Assembly: GCF_042432495.1 (NCBI RefSeq)
Contig: NZ_JBHLXC010000024.1
Location: 124,001-188,000 of the forward strand
Origin: Pseudochelatococcus lubricantis
Lineage (GTDB): Bacteria > Pseudomonadota > Alphaproteobacteria > Rhizobiales > Beijerinckiaceae
DNA: 64,000 nucleotides
Direction of reading: 5' to 3'
Each line of letters begins with the position of its first letter. Position 1 is the stretch's first letter. The notes below the pieces were generated by a model. It did not search any database, was not told the DNA's origin, and saw nothing but the letters and a program-made list of their open reading frames with translations. The translations under genes and the position numbers were made by a program. Positions 30,760 to 40,253 of the stretch are shown in pieces.

Positions 30760-32165
30760 GCCACCTCGCTTGCCGCGAGTTCGCCCGGCAGCGCGTTCGC
30801 CCAGCCGGTGATGCTGCCCGCGCCCAGAAACACCACGTAATCGCCGGGCGAGGCAAGCGCCCGCACCTTGTCCGCGAGCCCTTCCGGACCGTCGATGGCG
30901 ATGACGTCGCGGTGGCCGCGCGCGCGCAGGCCGGCCACGAGATCGTCGCGCCCCGCGCCTTCGATGGGCGCCTCCCCCGCTGCGTAGACGGGAGCGACGA
31001 GCACGGCGTCGGCGTCGTTGAAGCAGGTGCAGAAATCGTTGAACAGCGACTGCAGGCGCGTGTAACGATGCGGCTGCACCACCGCGATGACACGCCCGGC
31101 GGTCGAGGCGCGCGCCGCCTTCAGCACGGCGGCGATCTCCACCGGGTGATGGCCGTAGTCGTCGAAGATGGCGACGCCGTTCCACTCGCCCGTGCGCGTG
31201 AAGCGGCGCTTCACGCCGCCAAAGCCCTCGATGGCCTTGCGGATGGCATCCGGCGTCATGCCAAGCCGGAAGGCGACGCCGATGGCCGCCGTGGCGTTCA
31301 GTGCATTGTGCAGGCCAGGCATCGGCAGCGTCAGGTTGTCGATGACGGTCGCGGCATTCGACTGGCGCTCGCGGATCAGCACCGTGAAGCGGCTGCGGCC
31401 GCCGGTGAGATCGACGTCGAGCAAACGCACGTCGGCCTGCGGGTTCTGGCCGTAGGTGATGACGTGCCGGTCCTCGATGGCGCCGACGAGATCCTGCACC
31501 ACCGGATGGTCGATGCACATCACGGCGAAGCCGTAGAACGGCAGATTTTCCACAAAGGCGCGGAACGCTTCCTTGACCTTGTCGTACGTGCCGAAATGGT
31601 CGAGGTGCTCCGGGTCGATGTTGGTGACGACGGCAACGTCGGCAGGCAGCTTGAGGAAGGTGCCGTCGGACTCGTCCGCCTCCACCACCATCCAGTCGCC
31701 GGCGCCGAGGCGCGCGTTGGTGCCGTAGGCGTTGATGATGCCGCCGTTGATCACCGTGGGATCGAAACCGCCGCCGTCTAGCAGCGTCGCCACGAGAGAG
31801 GTGGTCGTCGTCTTGCCGTGCGTGCCGGCGATCGCGACGCAAGTCTTCAGCCGCATGAGTTCGGCCAGCATTTCCGCACGGCGCACCACAGGCAGGCGGC
31901 GCAGGCGCGCCTCCACCAGCTCCGGGTTGTCGCGCTTGATGGCCGTCGACACCACGACGACCTCCGCCTCGCCGAGATGGCTCGCCTCGTGGCCGGTGTA
32001 GACGGCGGCGCCCTTGTCGCGCAGACGCTTGACGTTGGCGTTGTCGCTGGCGTCGGAACCCTGCACGGTGTAGCCGAGGTTGATCAGCACCTCCGCGATG
32101 CCCGACATGCCGATGCCGCCAATACCGATGAAATGGATGGGGCCCAGTTCGCGCGGCAGTTTCAT
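30756..32165 (-). CDS. murC: UDP-N-acetylmuramate--L-alanine ligase
   Basis: ATP-dependent ligase (469 residues) adding L-Ala to UDP-MurNAc. N-terminal nucleotide region IHFIGIGGIGMSGIAEVL, P-loop GTHGKTTTTSLVA near residue 114, central motif NIDPEHLDHFGTYD, and DYGHHPVEIAAVL with FQPHRYTRL-like VQPHRYTRLQSLF in the C-terminal domain. The order murG-murC-murB is preserved. 102 bp separate it from murG, the largest gap in this half of the cluster apart from the murD-mraY and murB-ftsQ gaps. Confidence 0.97.
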   Translation of the reverse strand: MKLPRELGPIHFIGIGGIGMSGIAEVLINLGYTVQGSDASDNANVKRLRDKGAAVYTGHEASHLGEAEVVVVSTAIKRDNPELVEARLRRLPVVRRAEMLAELMRLKTCVAIAGTHGKTTTTSLVATLLDGGGFDPTVINGGIINAYGTNARLGAGDWMVVEADESDGTFLKLPADVAVVTNIDPEHLDHFGTYDKVKEAFRAFVENLPFYGFAVMCIDHPVVQDLVGAIEDRHVITYGQNPQADVRLLDVDLTGGRSRFTVLIRERQSNAATVIDNLTLPMPGLHNALNATAAIGVAFRLGMTPDAIRKAIEGFGGVKRRFTRTGEWNGVAIFDDYGHHPVEIAAVLKAARASTAGRVIAVVQPHRYTRLQSLFNDFCTCFNDADAVLVAPVYAAGEAPIEGAGRDDLVAGLRARGHRDVIAIDGPEGLADKVRALASPGDYVVFLGAGSITGWANALPGELAASEVA

Positions 32166-32267
32166 GAACCGCTTTCCTTCAGACTTGTTTCACGGACGCC
32201 CTTGCTTCCGTGATTTCAGATTTCGATGTCACGTTCGCGTTTTGCGCCCGTGTGCGCCCGAATTCAA

Positions 32268-33413
32268 CTATCCGGCCGCCGTTTCGGTTATCTTTTCGCC
32301 GCGCGCCACGCGCAGGACCCTGTCGGCGAGCCGCTCCGCCGCATCCGGATAGCCGGCCGTACGCGCCGCCTCCGCCGCGCGCTGCAACGATGCCGGATCG
32401 TCGAAGCGGGCCGCGAGTTCGCGCGCCAGCCAGTCCGGCGTGAAGTCCTTCTGCGCCACGGCGGAGGCCGCGCCCGCGTGCACCAGCACCGCCGCGTTCG
32501 CCGCCTGATCCTGATCGAGCGAGCCGGGCAGCGGCACCAGAATGGACGCGCGCCCGATCACGGCGAGTTCCGCCACCGTGGAAGCGCCCGCGCGCCCGAT
32601 CACGAGATGGGCCTCCGCCATCCGGCGCGGCAGATCGGTGAAGAAGGGCGCGATTTCCGCAGCCACGCCGAGCCGGGCGTAGGTCTCGCGCACGCGCTCC
32701 ACATCCTCGGCGCGCGCCTGCTGGACGATGGAGAGGCGCCGGCGCAGGTTCTCCGGCAGCTGCTCGACAGCGGGCGGCACGATGTCGCTCATCACCCGCG
32801 CGCCCTGGCTGCCGCCCGTCACCACCAGGCTGAGCGTGCCCGCCGCATCCAGCGGCCGGAAGGGCACCGCCGCCGCCTCGCGCACCGCCGGGCGCACCGG
32901 GTTGCCGACATGCGCGACACGGCCCCGCGCGCCCTCGGGCACCTTGCCGACGCCGGGAAACCCCGTGGCGATCAGCGTGGCGAAGCGGCTCAGCATCAGG
33001 TTGGCACGCCCCAGCACCGCATTCTGCTCATGCACGATGACGGGCACGCGCAGCGACGCGGCCGCCAGCAGCGGCGGAACTGTCGGATAGCCGCCGAAGC
33101 CGACGACGACCGCAGGCCGGCGGGCGCGGATGGCCCCGCGCGCGGCGAGGAAGCCGCGCGCCAGCGTCACCACCGCCTTCAGCGCCGTGAGTGGCGAGCG
33201 GCCGGACGGCGTCGCGGCGGGAAACTCGATGATGGCGTCGGCGGGAAAACTGCCGGCGAATTTCGCCGCGCGCGTATCGGTGGCGAGTTCCACCCGCGCG
33301 CCGCGCGCCTTCAGTGCCACTGTCAGCGCCTCGGCCGGGAACAGATGGCCGCCCGTGCCGCCGGCGGCGACGATGACAAGAGGCGCGTTCTGCGTTTCAA
33401 CCATCGTAGCCAT
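32268..33413 (-). CDS. murG: UDP-GlcNAc: undecaprenyl-pyrophosphoryl-MurNAc-pentapeptide GlcNAc transferase
   Basis: GT28 glycosyltransferase (381 residues) at the inner face of the membrane that converts lipid I to lipid II. N-terminal loop VIVAAGGTGGHLFPAEAL, GFGGYPTVPPLLAA, HEQNAVLGRANLML and the donor-site motif VTGGSQGARVMSDIVP are all visible; IGRAGASTVAELAVIGRASILVPLPGSLDQDQAANA completes the C-terminal site. The start ATG at 33413 has a second ATG three codons later. Its first 17 bases overlap ftsW. Confidence 0.96.
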   Translation of the reverse strand: MATMVETQNAPLVIVAAGGTGGHLFPAEALTVALKARGARVELATDTRAAKFAGSFPADAIIEFPAATPSGRSPLTALKAVVTLARGFLAARGAIRARRPAVVVGFGGYPTVPPLLAAASLRVPVIVHEQNAVLGRANLMLSRFATLIATGFPGVGKVPEGARGRVAHVGNPVRPAVREAAAVPFRPLDAAGTLSLVVTGGSQGARVMSDIVPPAVEQLPENLRRRLSIVQQARAEDVERVRETYARLGVAAEIAPFFTDLPRRMAEAHLVIGRAGASTVAELAVIGRASILVPLPGSLDQDQAANAAVLVHAGAASAVAQKDFTPDWLARELAARFDDPASLQRAAEAARTAGYPDAAERLADRVLRVARGEKITETAAG

Positions 33414-34545
33414 CCGCCGGAATGCCGCGGTCGAGGATCGCCGCGCGCGGGCGCTTGCGGGTGAGCGCGATCAGGAAGCCCATGGCGAGCGCCAGCGACC
33501 ACAGCGACGAGCCGCCGTAGGAGACGAAGGGCAGCGTCATGCCCTTCGCCGGGAGAAGATGCACGTTCACCATCATGTTGATGCAGGCCTGCACGCCGAA
33601 CAGCGTGATGAGCCCCGTCGCGGCCAGCCGGCAGAACGGGTCTTCGTTGCGCCGGGCCATGGCGAGACTGCGCAGCACGATGAAGGCGAAGAGCAGCACG
33701 AGGCCGATGCAGACGACGACGCCGAACTCCTCCGCGGTGGCGGCGAAGATGAAGTCGGTATGGGCGTCGGGCAGGATGCGCTTCACGGTGCCCTCGCCCG
33801 GCCCCTTGCCGAGCCAGCCGCCCTGCGCGAAGGCATCGAGCGCCGTATTGACCTGGAAGCTGTCGCCAGACGAGGGATCGAGGAAGCGCTCGATGCGCGC
33901 CCGCACGTGGCCGATGAACTCATAGGCCGCCACGAGCCCGAGCAGCGCGATGCCGCCGATGCCGAGCACCCAGAACATATGCAGCCCCGCCGTGAAGAAC
34001 AGGCACGCCCATACGATCGTCGTGAGCATGGTCTGGCCGATGTCCGGCTGAAGGATCAGCGGCACGATGGTGGCGGGCAGTATCAGGATGGCGAGCAGCG
34101 TGCCGGGCATGTCCTTGCGGCGGTTACCCTCCGCGAACAACCAGGCGGTGAGCACCACGAAAGCCGGCTTGACGAATTCGGACGGCTGCAGCGTGAGCCC
34201 GCCGAGCACGAACCAGCGCCGCGAGCCCTTCACCTCCGGCCCCATGTAGAGCGCGAGGACGATGAGCAGCATGCCGCCGAGATAGGTGAGCAGCGCCGCG
34301 CGCCGCACGTAGCGCGGCGGCAGCATGGAGGCGCCGAGGAGGATGACGATTGTCGGGATGAGGTGGAACACCTGCCGGTTGACGAAGTGGAAGTCCGACA
34401 GGCCCAGCCGCTCCGCCACGGGCGGACCGCCGCCCATCAGGAACACGAGCCCGGCCACCATCAGCGCGCCGACGGCGGCCAGCGACAGCCGGTCGACCGT
34501 CCACAGCCATTCCCCCGCATAGGTGCGCTCAGCCCGCGAAGCCAT
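33397..34545 (-). CDS. ftsW: SEDS family peptidoglycan glycosyltransferase FtsW
   Basis: Septal peptidoglycan polymerase (382 residues, about ten membrane helices) acting with FtsI. Signatures include GLTLQPSEFVKPAFVVLTAWL, the lipid II path residues LQPDIGQTMLT, and the C-terminal LPFVSYGGSSLWSLALAMGFLIAL. The periplasmic loop FLDPSSGDSFQVNTALDAFAQGGWLGKGPGEGTVKRILPDAHTDFIF contains the conserved region of the family. It overlaps murG by 17 bp. Confidence 0.96.
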   Translation of the reverse strand: MASRAERTYAGEWLWTVDRLSLAAVGALMVAGLVFLMGGGPPVAERLGLSDFHFVNRQVFHLIPTIVILLGASMLPPRYVRRAALLTYLGGMLLIVLALYMGPEVKGSRRWFVLGGLTLQPSEFVKPAFVVLTAWLFAEGNRRKDMPGTLLAILILPATIVPLILQPDIGQTMLTTIVWACLFFTAGLHMFWVLGIGGIALLGLVAAYEFIGHVRARIERFLDPSSGDSFQVNTALDAFAQGGWLGKGPGEGTVKRILPDAHTDFIFAATAEEFGVVVCIGLVLLFAFIVLRSLAMARRNEDPFCRLAATGLITLFGVQACINMMVNVHLLPAKGMTLPFVSYGGSSLWSLALAMGFLIALTRKRPRAAILDRGIPADGYDG

Positions 34546-34556
34546 TCCTCAACCCC

Positions 34557-35957
<1,401 letters not shown>

Positions 35958-35960
35958 TCC

Positions 35961-36072
35961 AAGTCAGCTTTCAATCTGAGGCATGATCCGGAAAGCGCGT
36001 GCCGCTTTCCGGAAAGATATGCTCGAACAAAAGGACAGAACACTTCCGCGTTTTAATGGAACGTAGAAGCGC
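35961..36072 (-). repeat. Hairpin intergenic repeat inside the dcw cluster
   Basis: The gap between mraY and murD holds a perfect 10-bp inverted repeat CCGGAAAGCG / CGCTTTCCGG (35988-35997 and 36003-36012) within GCATGAT...ATATGCTCGAACAAAAGGACAGAACACTTCCGCG. From memory, sequences of this form recur in many Hyphomicrobiales genomes as intergenic repeats. No T-run follows, so a role as terminator is unlikely; it could act as mRNA-stability element. Confidence 0.65.
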
Positions 36073-36073
36073 T

Positions 36074-37177
36074 CTACCGCAGCTTCAGCGTGGAGAGGCC
36101 GACGAGCGCCAGCACCACGGCGATGATCCAGAAGCGGATCACGACCTGCGGCTCCGTCCAGCCGAGTTGCTCGAAGTGATGATGGATGGGCGCCATCTTG
36201 AACACGCGCTTGCCCGTGAGCTTGAAGGAAGCCACCTGCACGATGACGGACAGCGCCTCCAGCACGAACAGGCCGCCGACGATGGCGAGCACGATCTCGT
36301 GCTTGGTCGCGACCGCGATCGTCCCCAGCATGCCGCCGAGCGCCAGCGAGCCGGTGTCGCCCATGAAGATCTGCGCGGGCGGCGCGTTGAACCACAGGAA
36401 GCCGATGCCCGCCCCGATCAGCGCGCCGCAAAGCACCGAAAGCTCGCCCACGCCCTGCACGAAGTTGAGCTGCAGGTAGTTGGCGAAGATGGCGTTGCCG
36501 ACGAGATAGGCGATGAAGCCGAAGGTCGCGGCAGCGATCATCACCGGCACGATGGCGAGGCCGTCGAGGCCGTCCGTGAGGTTGACGGCGTTGCCCGCGC
36601 CCACGATGACGAGCGTGCCGAACACGGCGAAGAACCAGCCGAGATCTATCAGCAGATCCTTGACAAAGGGGATCGCCACCGACGTCGCCAGCAGCTCGCG
36701 CGCCGGCGGCAGCGTCTCGCGGCTCACCAGCACGATGACGACGCAGGCGACGAACCCGATCAGCCCCTCGATGCCGAGCCGCAGGCGGCCCGAAAAGCCC
36801 TTGTGCGACTGCTTGGTGACCTTCAGATAGTCGTCATAGAAGCCGATGGCGCCGAAGCCAAGCGTGACGAACAGCACCACCCAGACATAGGGATTCGCGA
36901 GGTTCGCCCACAACAGCGCGGAGACCAGCACGCCGGAGAGGATCATCAGGCCGCCCATGGTCGGCGTGCCCTTCTTGGCGAGGTGCGACTGCGGTCCGTC
37001 GGTGCGGATCGGCTGGCCCTTGCCCTGCCGCACCCGCAGCGAGGCGATGATGGCAGGGCCGAACATGAAGACGAAGAACATCGCGGTGGCGGTCGCCGCC
37101 CCGGTGCGGAAGGTGATGTAGCGGAACACGTTGAGCGCCGGCACCGAGGCACTCAGTTCCGCAAGCCAGATAAACAT
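36074..37177 (-). CDS. mraY: Phospho-N-acetylmuramoyl-pentapeptide-transferase
   Basis: Polytopic enzyme (367 residues, about ten helices) making lipid I from UDP-MurNAc-pentapeptide and undecaprenyl phosphate. Conserved loops: SHLAKKGTPTMGGLMIL, the Asp-rich GFYDDYLKVTKQSHKGFSGR, AVNLTDGLDGLAI, FMGDTGSLALGGMLG, and MAPIHHHFEQLGWTE near the C-terminus. The length and all catalytic Asp/His positions fit MraY. It lies 47 bp after murF on the same strand. Confidence 0.97.
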   Translation of the reverse strand: MFIWLAELSASVPALNVFRYITFRTGAATATAMFFVFMFGPAIIASLRVRQGKGQPIRTDGPQSHLAKKGTPTMGGLMILSGVLVSALLWANLANPYVWVVLFVTLGFGAIGFYDDYLKVTKQSHKGFSGRLRLGIEGLIGFVACVVIVLVSRETLPPARELLATSVAIPFVKDLLIDLGWFFAVFGTLVIVGAGNAVNLTDGLDGLAIVPVMIAAATFGFIAYLVGNAIFANYLQLNFVQGVGELSVLCGALIGAGIGFLWFNAPPAQIFMGDTGSLALGGMLGTIAVATKHEIVLAIVGGLFVLEALSVIVQVASFKLTGKRVFKMAPIHHHFEQLGWTEPQVVIRFWIIAVVLALVGLSTLKLR

Positions 37178-37224
37178 GCGCTGTCGGTCTCCGTCAGCCC
37201 TGAAGTTGCTGTTCCGATTGCCGG

Positions 37225-38742
37225 TCAGGCGGTGCGGGCGCCATTCGTGTTCACCGCCGGGAAATGGTTCTTCAGCGCCGCGACGATGCGCGACACTTTC
37301 GTGCCGTTCGATCCCTTGACCATGACGGCATCGCCGGCGCGGACGGTGCGCAGGACAGCGCCCTCAAGTTCGGCCGGCGTTTCGGCATACGCCCCGCGCG
37401 TCTCGGGTGCAAGGGCGCGCCACAGGTGATGCATGGCCGGGCCCGCCGCGAAGACGAGATCGATATCGTTGTCCACGATGGGGCCGTTCAGCGCCGCGTG
37501 CAGGCCGGCGCTGTCGGCACCCAGCTCCAGCATGTCGGCGAGCACCGCGATGCGCCTGCCGCGCAGGCCGACGTCCGCCTGCCCCAGCATGTTGAGCGCC
37601 GCCGTCATCGATGACGGATTGGCGTTGTAGCTCTCGTCGATCAGCAGGAACGCGCCTTCCGGATCGCTGAACTCGCCACCGGGCGCGGACAGCCGCACGC
37701 GCTCGCCGCGCCCCTCGGGGGGAGCGAGCTGGCCGAGCGCCAGCGCCGCCAGCGCGAGGTCGCCGCCCACCGCCTGGACGGCCGCGAGCACCGCGAGGCT
37801 GTTGAGCGCGATATGCCGCCCGGGCGAGCCGATGCGGTACACCACCGGCGCGCCGAACACCTGCGCCTCGACCACCGTCATCTCCGGCTTCAGGATGATC
37901 CGTTGGGCGCGCACGTCCGCCTGCTCATGCTCGCCGAAGGAAACGATCCGCCCGGCGCGGGAGGCGAGCGCATGCGCCTTCAGCCGCTCGAACTGGTCGT
38001 TGTCGCGGTTGAGGATGGCGACGCCGCCCGGCTCAAGCCCCGCAAAAATCTCACCCTTGGCATCCGCGATCGCCGCGACGGAGGGGAAGTATTCGAGGTG
38101 AACCGGCCCCACCGTGGTGACGATGGCCACGTGCGGGCGCACCATCTGCGACAGCGGCCGCACCTCGCCCGGCGCGTTCATGCCGATCTCGAAGATGCCG
38201 TATTGCGTGCGCCGCGGCATGCGCGCCAGCGACAGCGGCACGCCCCAATGGTTGTTGTAGGAGGCCGCGGAGGCATGCGTGCGCCCCTGGCCGCCGAGCG
38301 CCATCCGCAGCGCCTCCTTCGTGCTCGTCTTACCGACGGAGCCGGTGACCGCGATGACATGCGCGCGCGCGCGGGCCCGCGCCGCACGGCCGAGCGAGAC
38401 GAGCGCGGCGAGCACGTCGTTCACCACGTAGAGCGGCCCCGTGCCTTGGAGCTGCGGCGCGTGCGCCTCGTCGACGACGGCCGCCGCCGCGCCGTTTTCC
38501 AGTGCCTGCGCGACATAGGCATGGCCGTCGCTGTTGCCGCCCCTGACGGCGAAGAACAGGTCGCCCGGCGCGAGCGTGCGCGTGTCGATGGAGATGCCTG
38601 TGACCCGGTCGGGCAGGCCGTCAGCGGCACGGGCGTTCAGCGCCGGGATGAGGTCGAGCCCCGACCAGAGCACCTCGGCGGGCGGTTGGGGCGCGCGGGG
38701 GGCAACCGAATCGGCATCCCCCGGCCGGATGGCAAGCGTCAT
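37225..38742 (-). CDS. murF: UDP-N-acetylmuramoyl-tripeptide--D-alanyl-D-alanine ligase
   Basis: Adds D-Ala-D-Ala to the UDP-MurNAc tripeptide. 505 residues: N-terminal substrate domain with SIDTRTLAPGDLFFAVRGGNSDGH, P-loop VTGSVGKTSTKEALRMAL near residue 135, NHWGVPLSLARMPRR, FEIGMNAPGEVRPL, and DESYNANPSSMTAALNML. ATG at 38742 overlaps the murE stop (ATGA). Its D-Ala-D-Ala substrate requires a Ddl enzyme not encoded in this window. Confidence 0.96.
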   Translation of the reverse strand: MTLAIRPGDADSVAPRAPQPPAEVLWSGLDLIPALNARAADGLPDRVTGISIDTRTLAPGDLFFAVRGGNSDGHAYVAQALENGAAAAVVDEAHAPQLQGTGPLYVVNDVLAALVSLGRAARARARAHVIAVTGSVGKTSTKEALRMALGGQGRTHASAASYNNHWGVPLSLARMPRRTQYGIFEIGMNAPGEVRPLSQMVRPHVAIVTTVGPVHLEYFPSVAAIADAKGEIFAGLEPGGVAILNRDNDQFERLKAHALASRAGRIVSFGEHEQADVRAQRIILKPEMTVVEAQVFGAPVVYRIGSPGRHIALNSLAVLAAVQAVGGDLALAALALGQLAPPEGRGERVRLSAPGGEFSDPEGAFLLIDESYNANPSSMTAALNMLGQADVGLRGRRIAVLADMLELGADSAGLHAALNGPIVDNDIDLVFAAGPAMHHLWRALAPETRGAYAETPAELEGAVLRTVRAGDAVMVKGSNGTKVSRIVAALKNHFPAVNTNGARTA

Positions 38743-40217
38743 GATGTCAGCTCCGCGACGGCGGCGAGCACCGCCTCGTGATCAGAAAAGTGAACCGTGG
38801 TTGACCCGATGATCTGGCCCGTTTCATGGCCTTTTCCGGCCACGACGAAGATATCCCCCGGTTGCAGCAGCCGCACGCCGTGGCGGATGGCCGCGAGACG
38901 GTCACCGATCTCGATCACGTCGGCACCCGACACCTCGCGCGCCGCCGCCAGAATGGCCGCGCGGATGGCGGCGGGCTCCTCGGAACGCGGATTGTCGTCG
39001 GTGACGATGGCGACGTCAGCCTTGCGCGCCGCGATGGCGCCCATCAGCGGCCGCTTGCCCCTGTCGCGGTCGCCGCCCGCGCCGAAGGCCACGACGAGCC
39101 GGCCCGTCGCGTAGCCGCGCAGGGTGTCGAGCACGGCGCCCAGCGCATCGGGCTTGTGGGCGTAATCCACCACGACGAGCGCGCCGTTAACCTCCGCGAC
39201 CCGTTCCAGCCTTCCCCGCACGCCCTGAAGCGTCTCCAGCGCGGAGAATACGGCATCGGCCTCCTCCCCCGCCGCGATGGCGAGGCCGGCGGCGACGAGC
39301 GCATTCGAGGCCTGGAAATCGCCCGCGAGCGGCAGGCGGATGTCGCGGGTCACGCCCGCATGGCGGAGCGTCAGGCGCTGCGCGAAGCCCTCGCGCGCCG
39401 CGTTCAGCAGCGCGATCTCCCCGCCCGCCCTGCCGACGCCGACGAGCGGCAGGCCCCGGCGACGCGCGACCTCGGCCACGCGCGCGGCCTCCGGCGAATC
39501 GGCGTTGACGACGGCGGGCGCGCCGTCGGGCAGCAGGTCCGCGAACAGCCGCAGCTTGGCCGCGAGATAGGATTCGATGTCCGGATGGTAGTCGAGATGG
39601 TCGCGCCCCAGATTGGTGAAGGCTGCCGCCGTCAGGCGCACACCGTCGAGCCGGTGCTGGTCGAGGCCGTGGGAGGACGCCTCGAACGCCAGATGCGTCA
39701 CGCTCTCGCCCGCGAGCTGGTCAAGCGTCTTGTGCAGGCTGATGCTGTCCGGCGTCGTCAGCGAGCCGTAGACCGCGCCGGACGGCGCGACGACGCCGAT
39801 GGTGCCGAGGCTCGCCGCCTGGCGGCCGGCGCGCAGGAATATCTGGCGCGTGAAATCCACCACGGAACTCTTGCCGCTGGTGCCGGTGACGGCGACGATC
39901 CTCTCCGGCTGGCGGGGGTAGAACCTCGCTGCCGCCAGCGCCACGGCCCGGCGCACGTCGGCGACCTGAACATAGGCGACGGAGGGCGGCAGGGCAGCGG
40001 GACGCGCGGCCTCCCCCACGACCGCGGCCGCGCCCTTCGCCGCCGCGTCCGCAGCGAAGGCGAGGCCGTCCGCCCGGTTGCCCGGCACGGCGAAGAACAC
40101 GTCACCGGCAGCGACAGCGCGCGAGTCGAGGCGCAGCCCCGTCACCCGGATATCGGGAACGGCGACGCCCGGCAGCAGCTCGGCGAGGGCGGCCGCGCCG
40201 CGATCGTTGTCCGCCAT
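38739..40217 (-). CDS. murE: UDP-N-acetylmuramoyl-tripeptide synthetase (meso-diaminopimelate ligase)
   Basis: 492 residues from ATG at 40217, preferred because GGGAGG lies seven bases upstream; an earlier in-frame start has no such site. N-terminal LRLDSRAVAAGDVFFAVPGNRADG, P-loop VTGTSGKSSVVDF near residue 112 (Ser where Asn-Gly-Lys-Thr is more common), NLGRDHLDYHPDIESYLAAK, and the C-terminal DAP-specificity motif region DDNPRSEEPAAIR (DNPR), indicating meso-DAP. It overlaps murF. Confidence 0.95.
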   Translation of the reverse strand: MADNDRGAAALAELLPGVAVPDIRVTGLRLDSRAVAAGDVFFAVPGNRADGLAFAADAAAKGAAAVVGEAARPAALPPSVAYVQVADVRRAVALAAARFYPRQPERIVAVTGTSGKSSVVDFTRQIFLRAGRQAASLGTIGVVAPSGAVYGSLTTPDSISLHKTLDQLAGESVTHLAFEASSHGLDQHRLDGVRLTAAAFTNLGRDHLDYHPDIESYLAAKLRLFADLLPDGAPAVVNADSPEAARVAEVARRRGLPLVGVGRAGGEIALLNAAREGFAQRLTLRHAGVTRDIRLPLAGDFQASNALVAAGLAIAAGEEADAVFSALETLQGVRGRLERVAEVNGALVVVDYAHKPDALGAVLDTLRGYATGRLVVAFGAGGDRDRGKRPLMGAIAARKADVAIVTDDNPRSEEPAAIRAAILAAAREVSGADVIEIGDRLAAIRHGVRLLQPGDIFVVAGKGHETGQIIGSTTVHFSDHEAVLAAVAELTS

Positions 40218-40253
40218 GTCACAGCCTCCCACGGTCATCGCCCGTCATGCACG

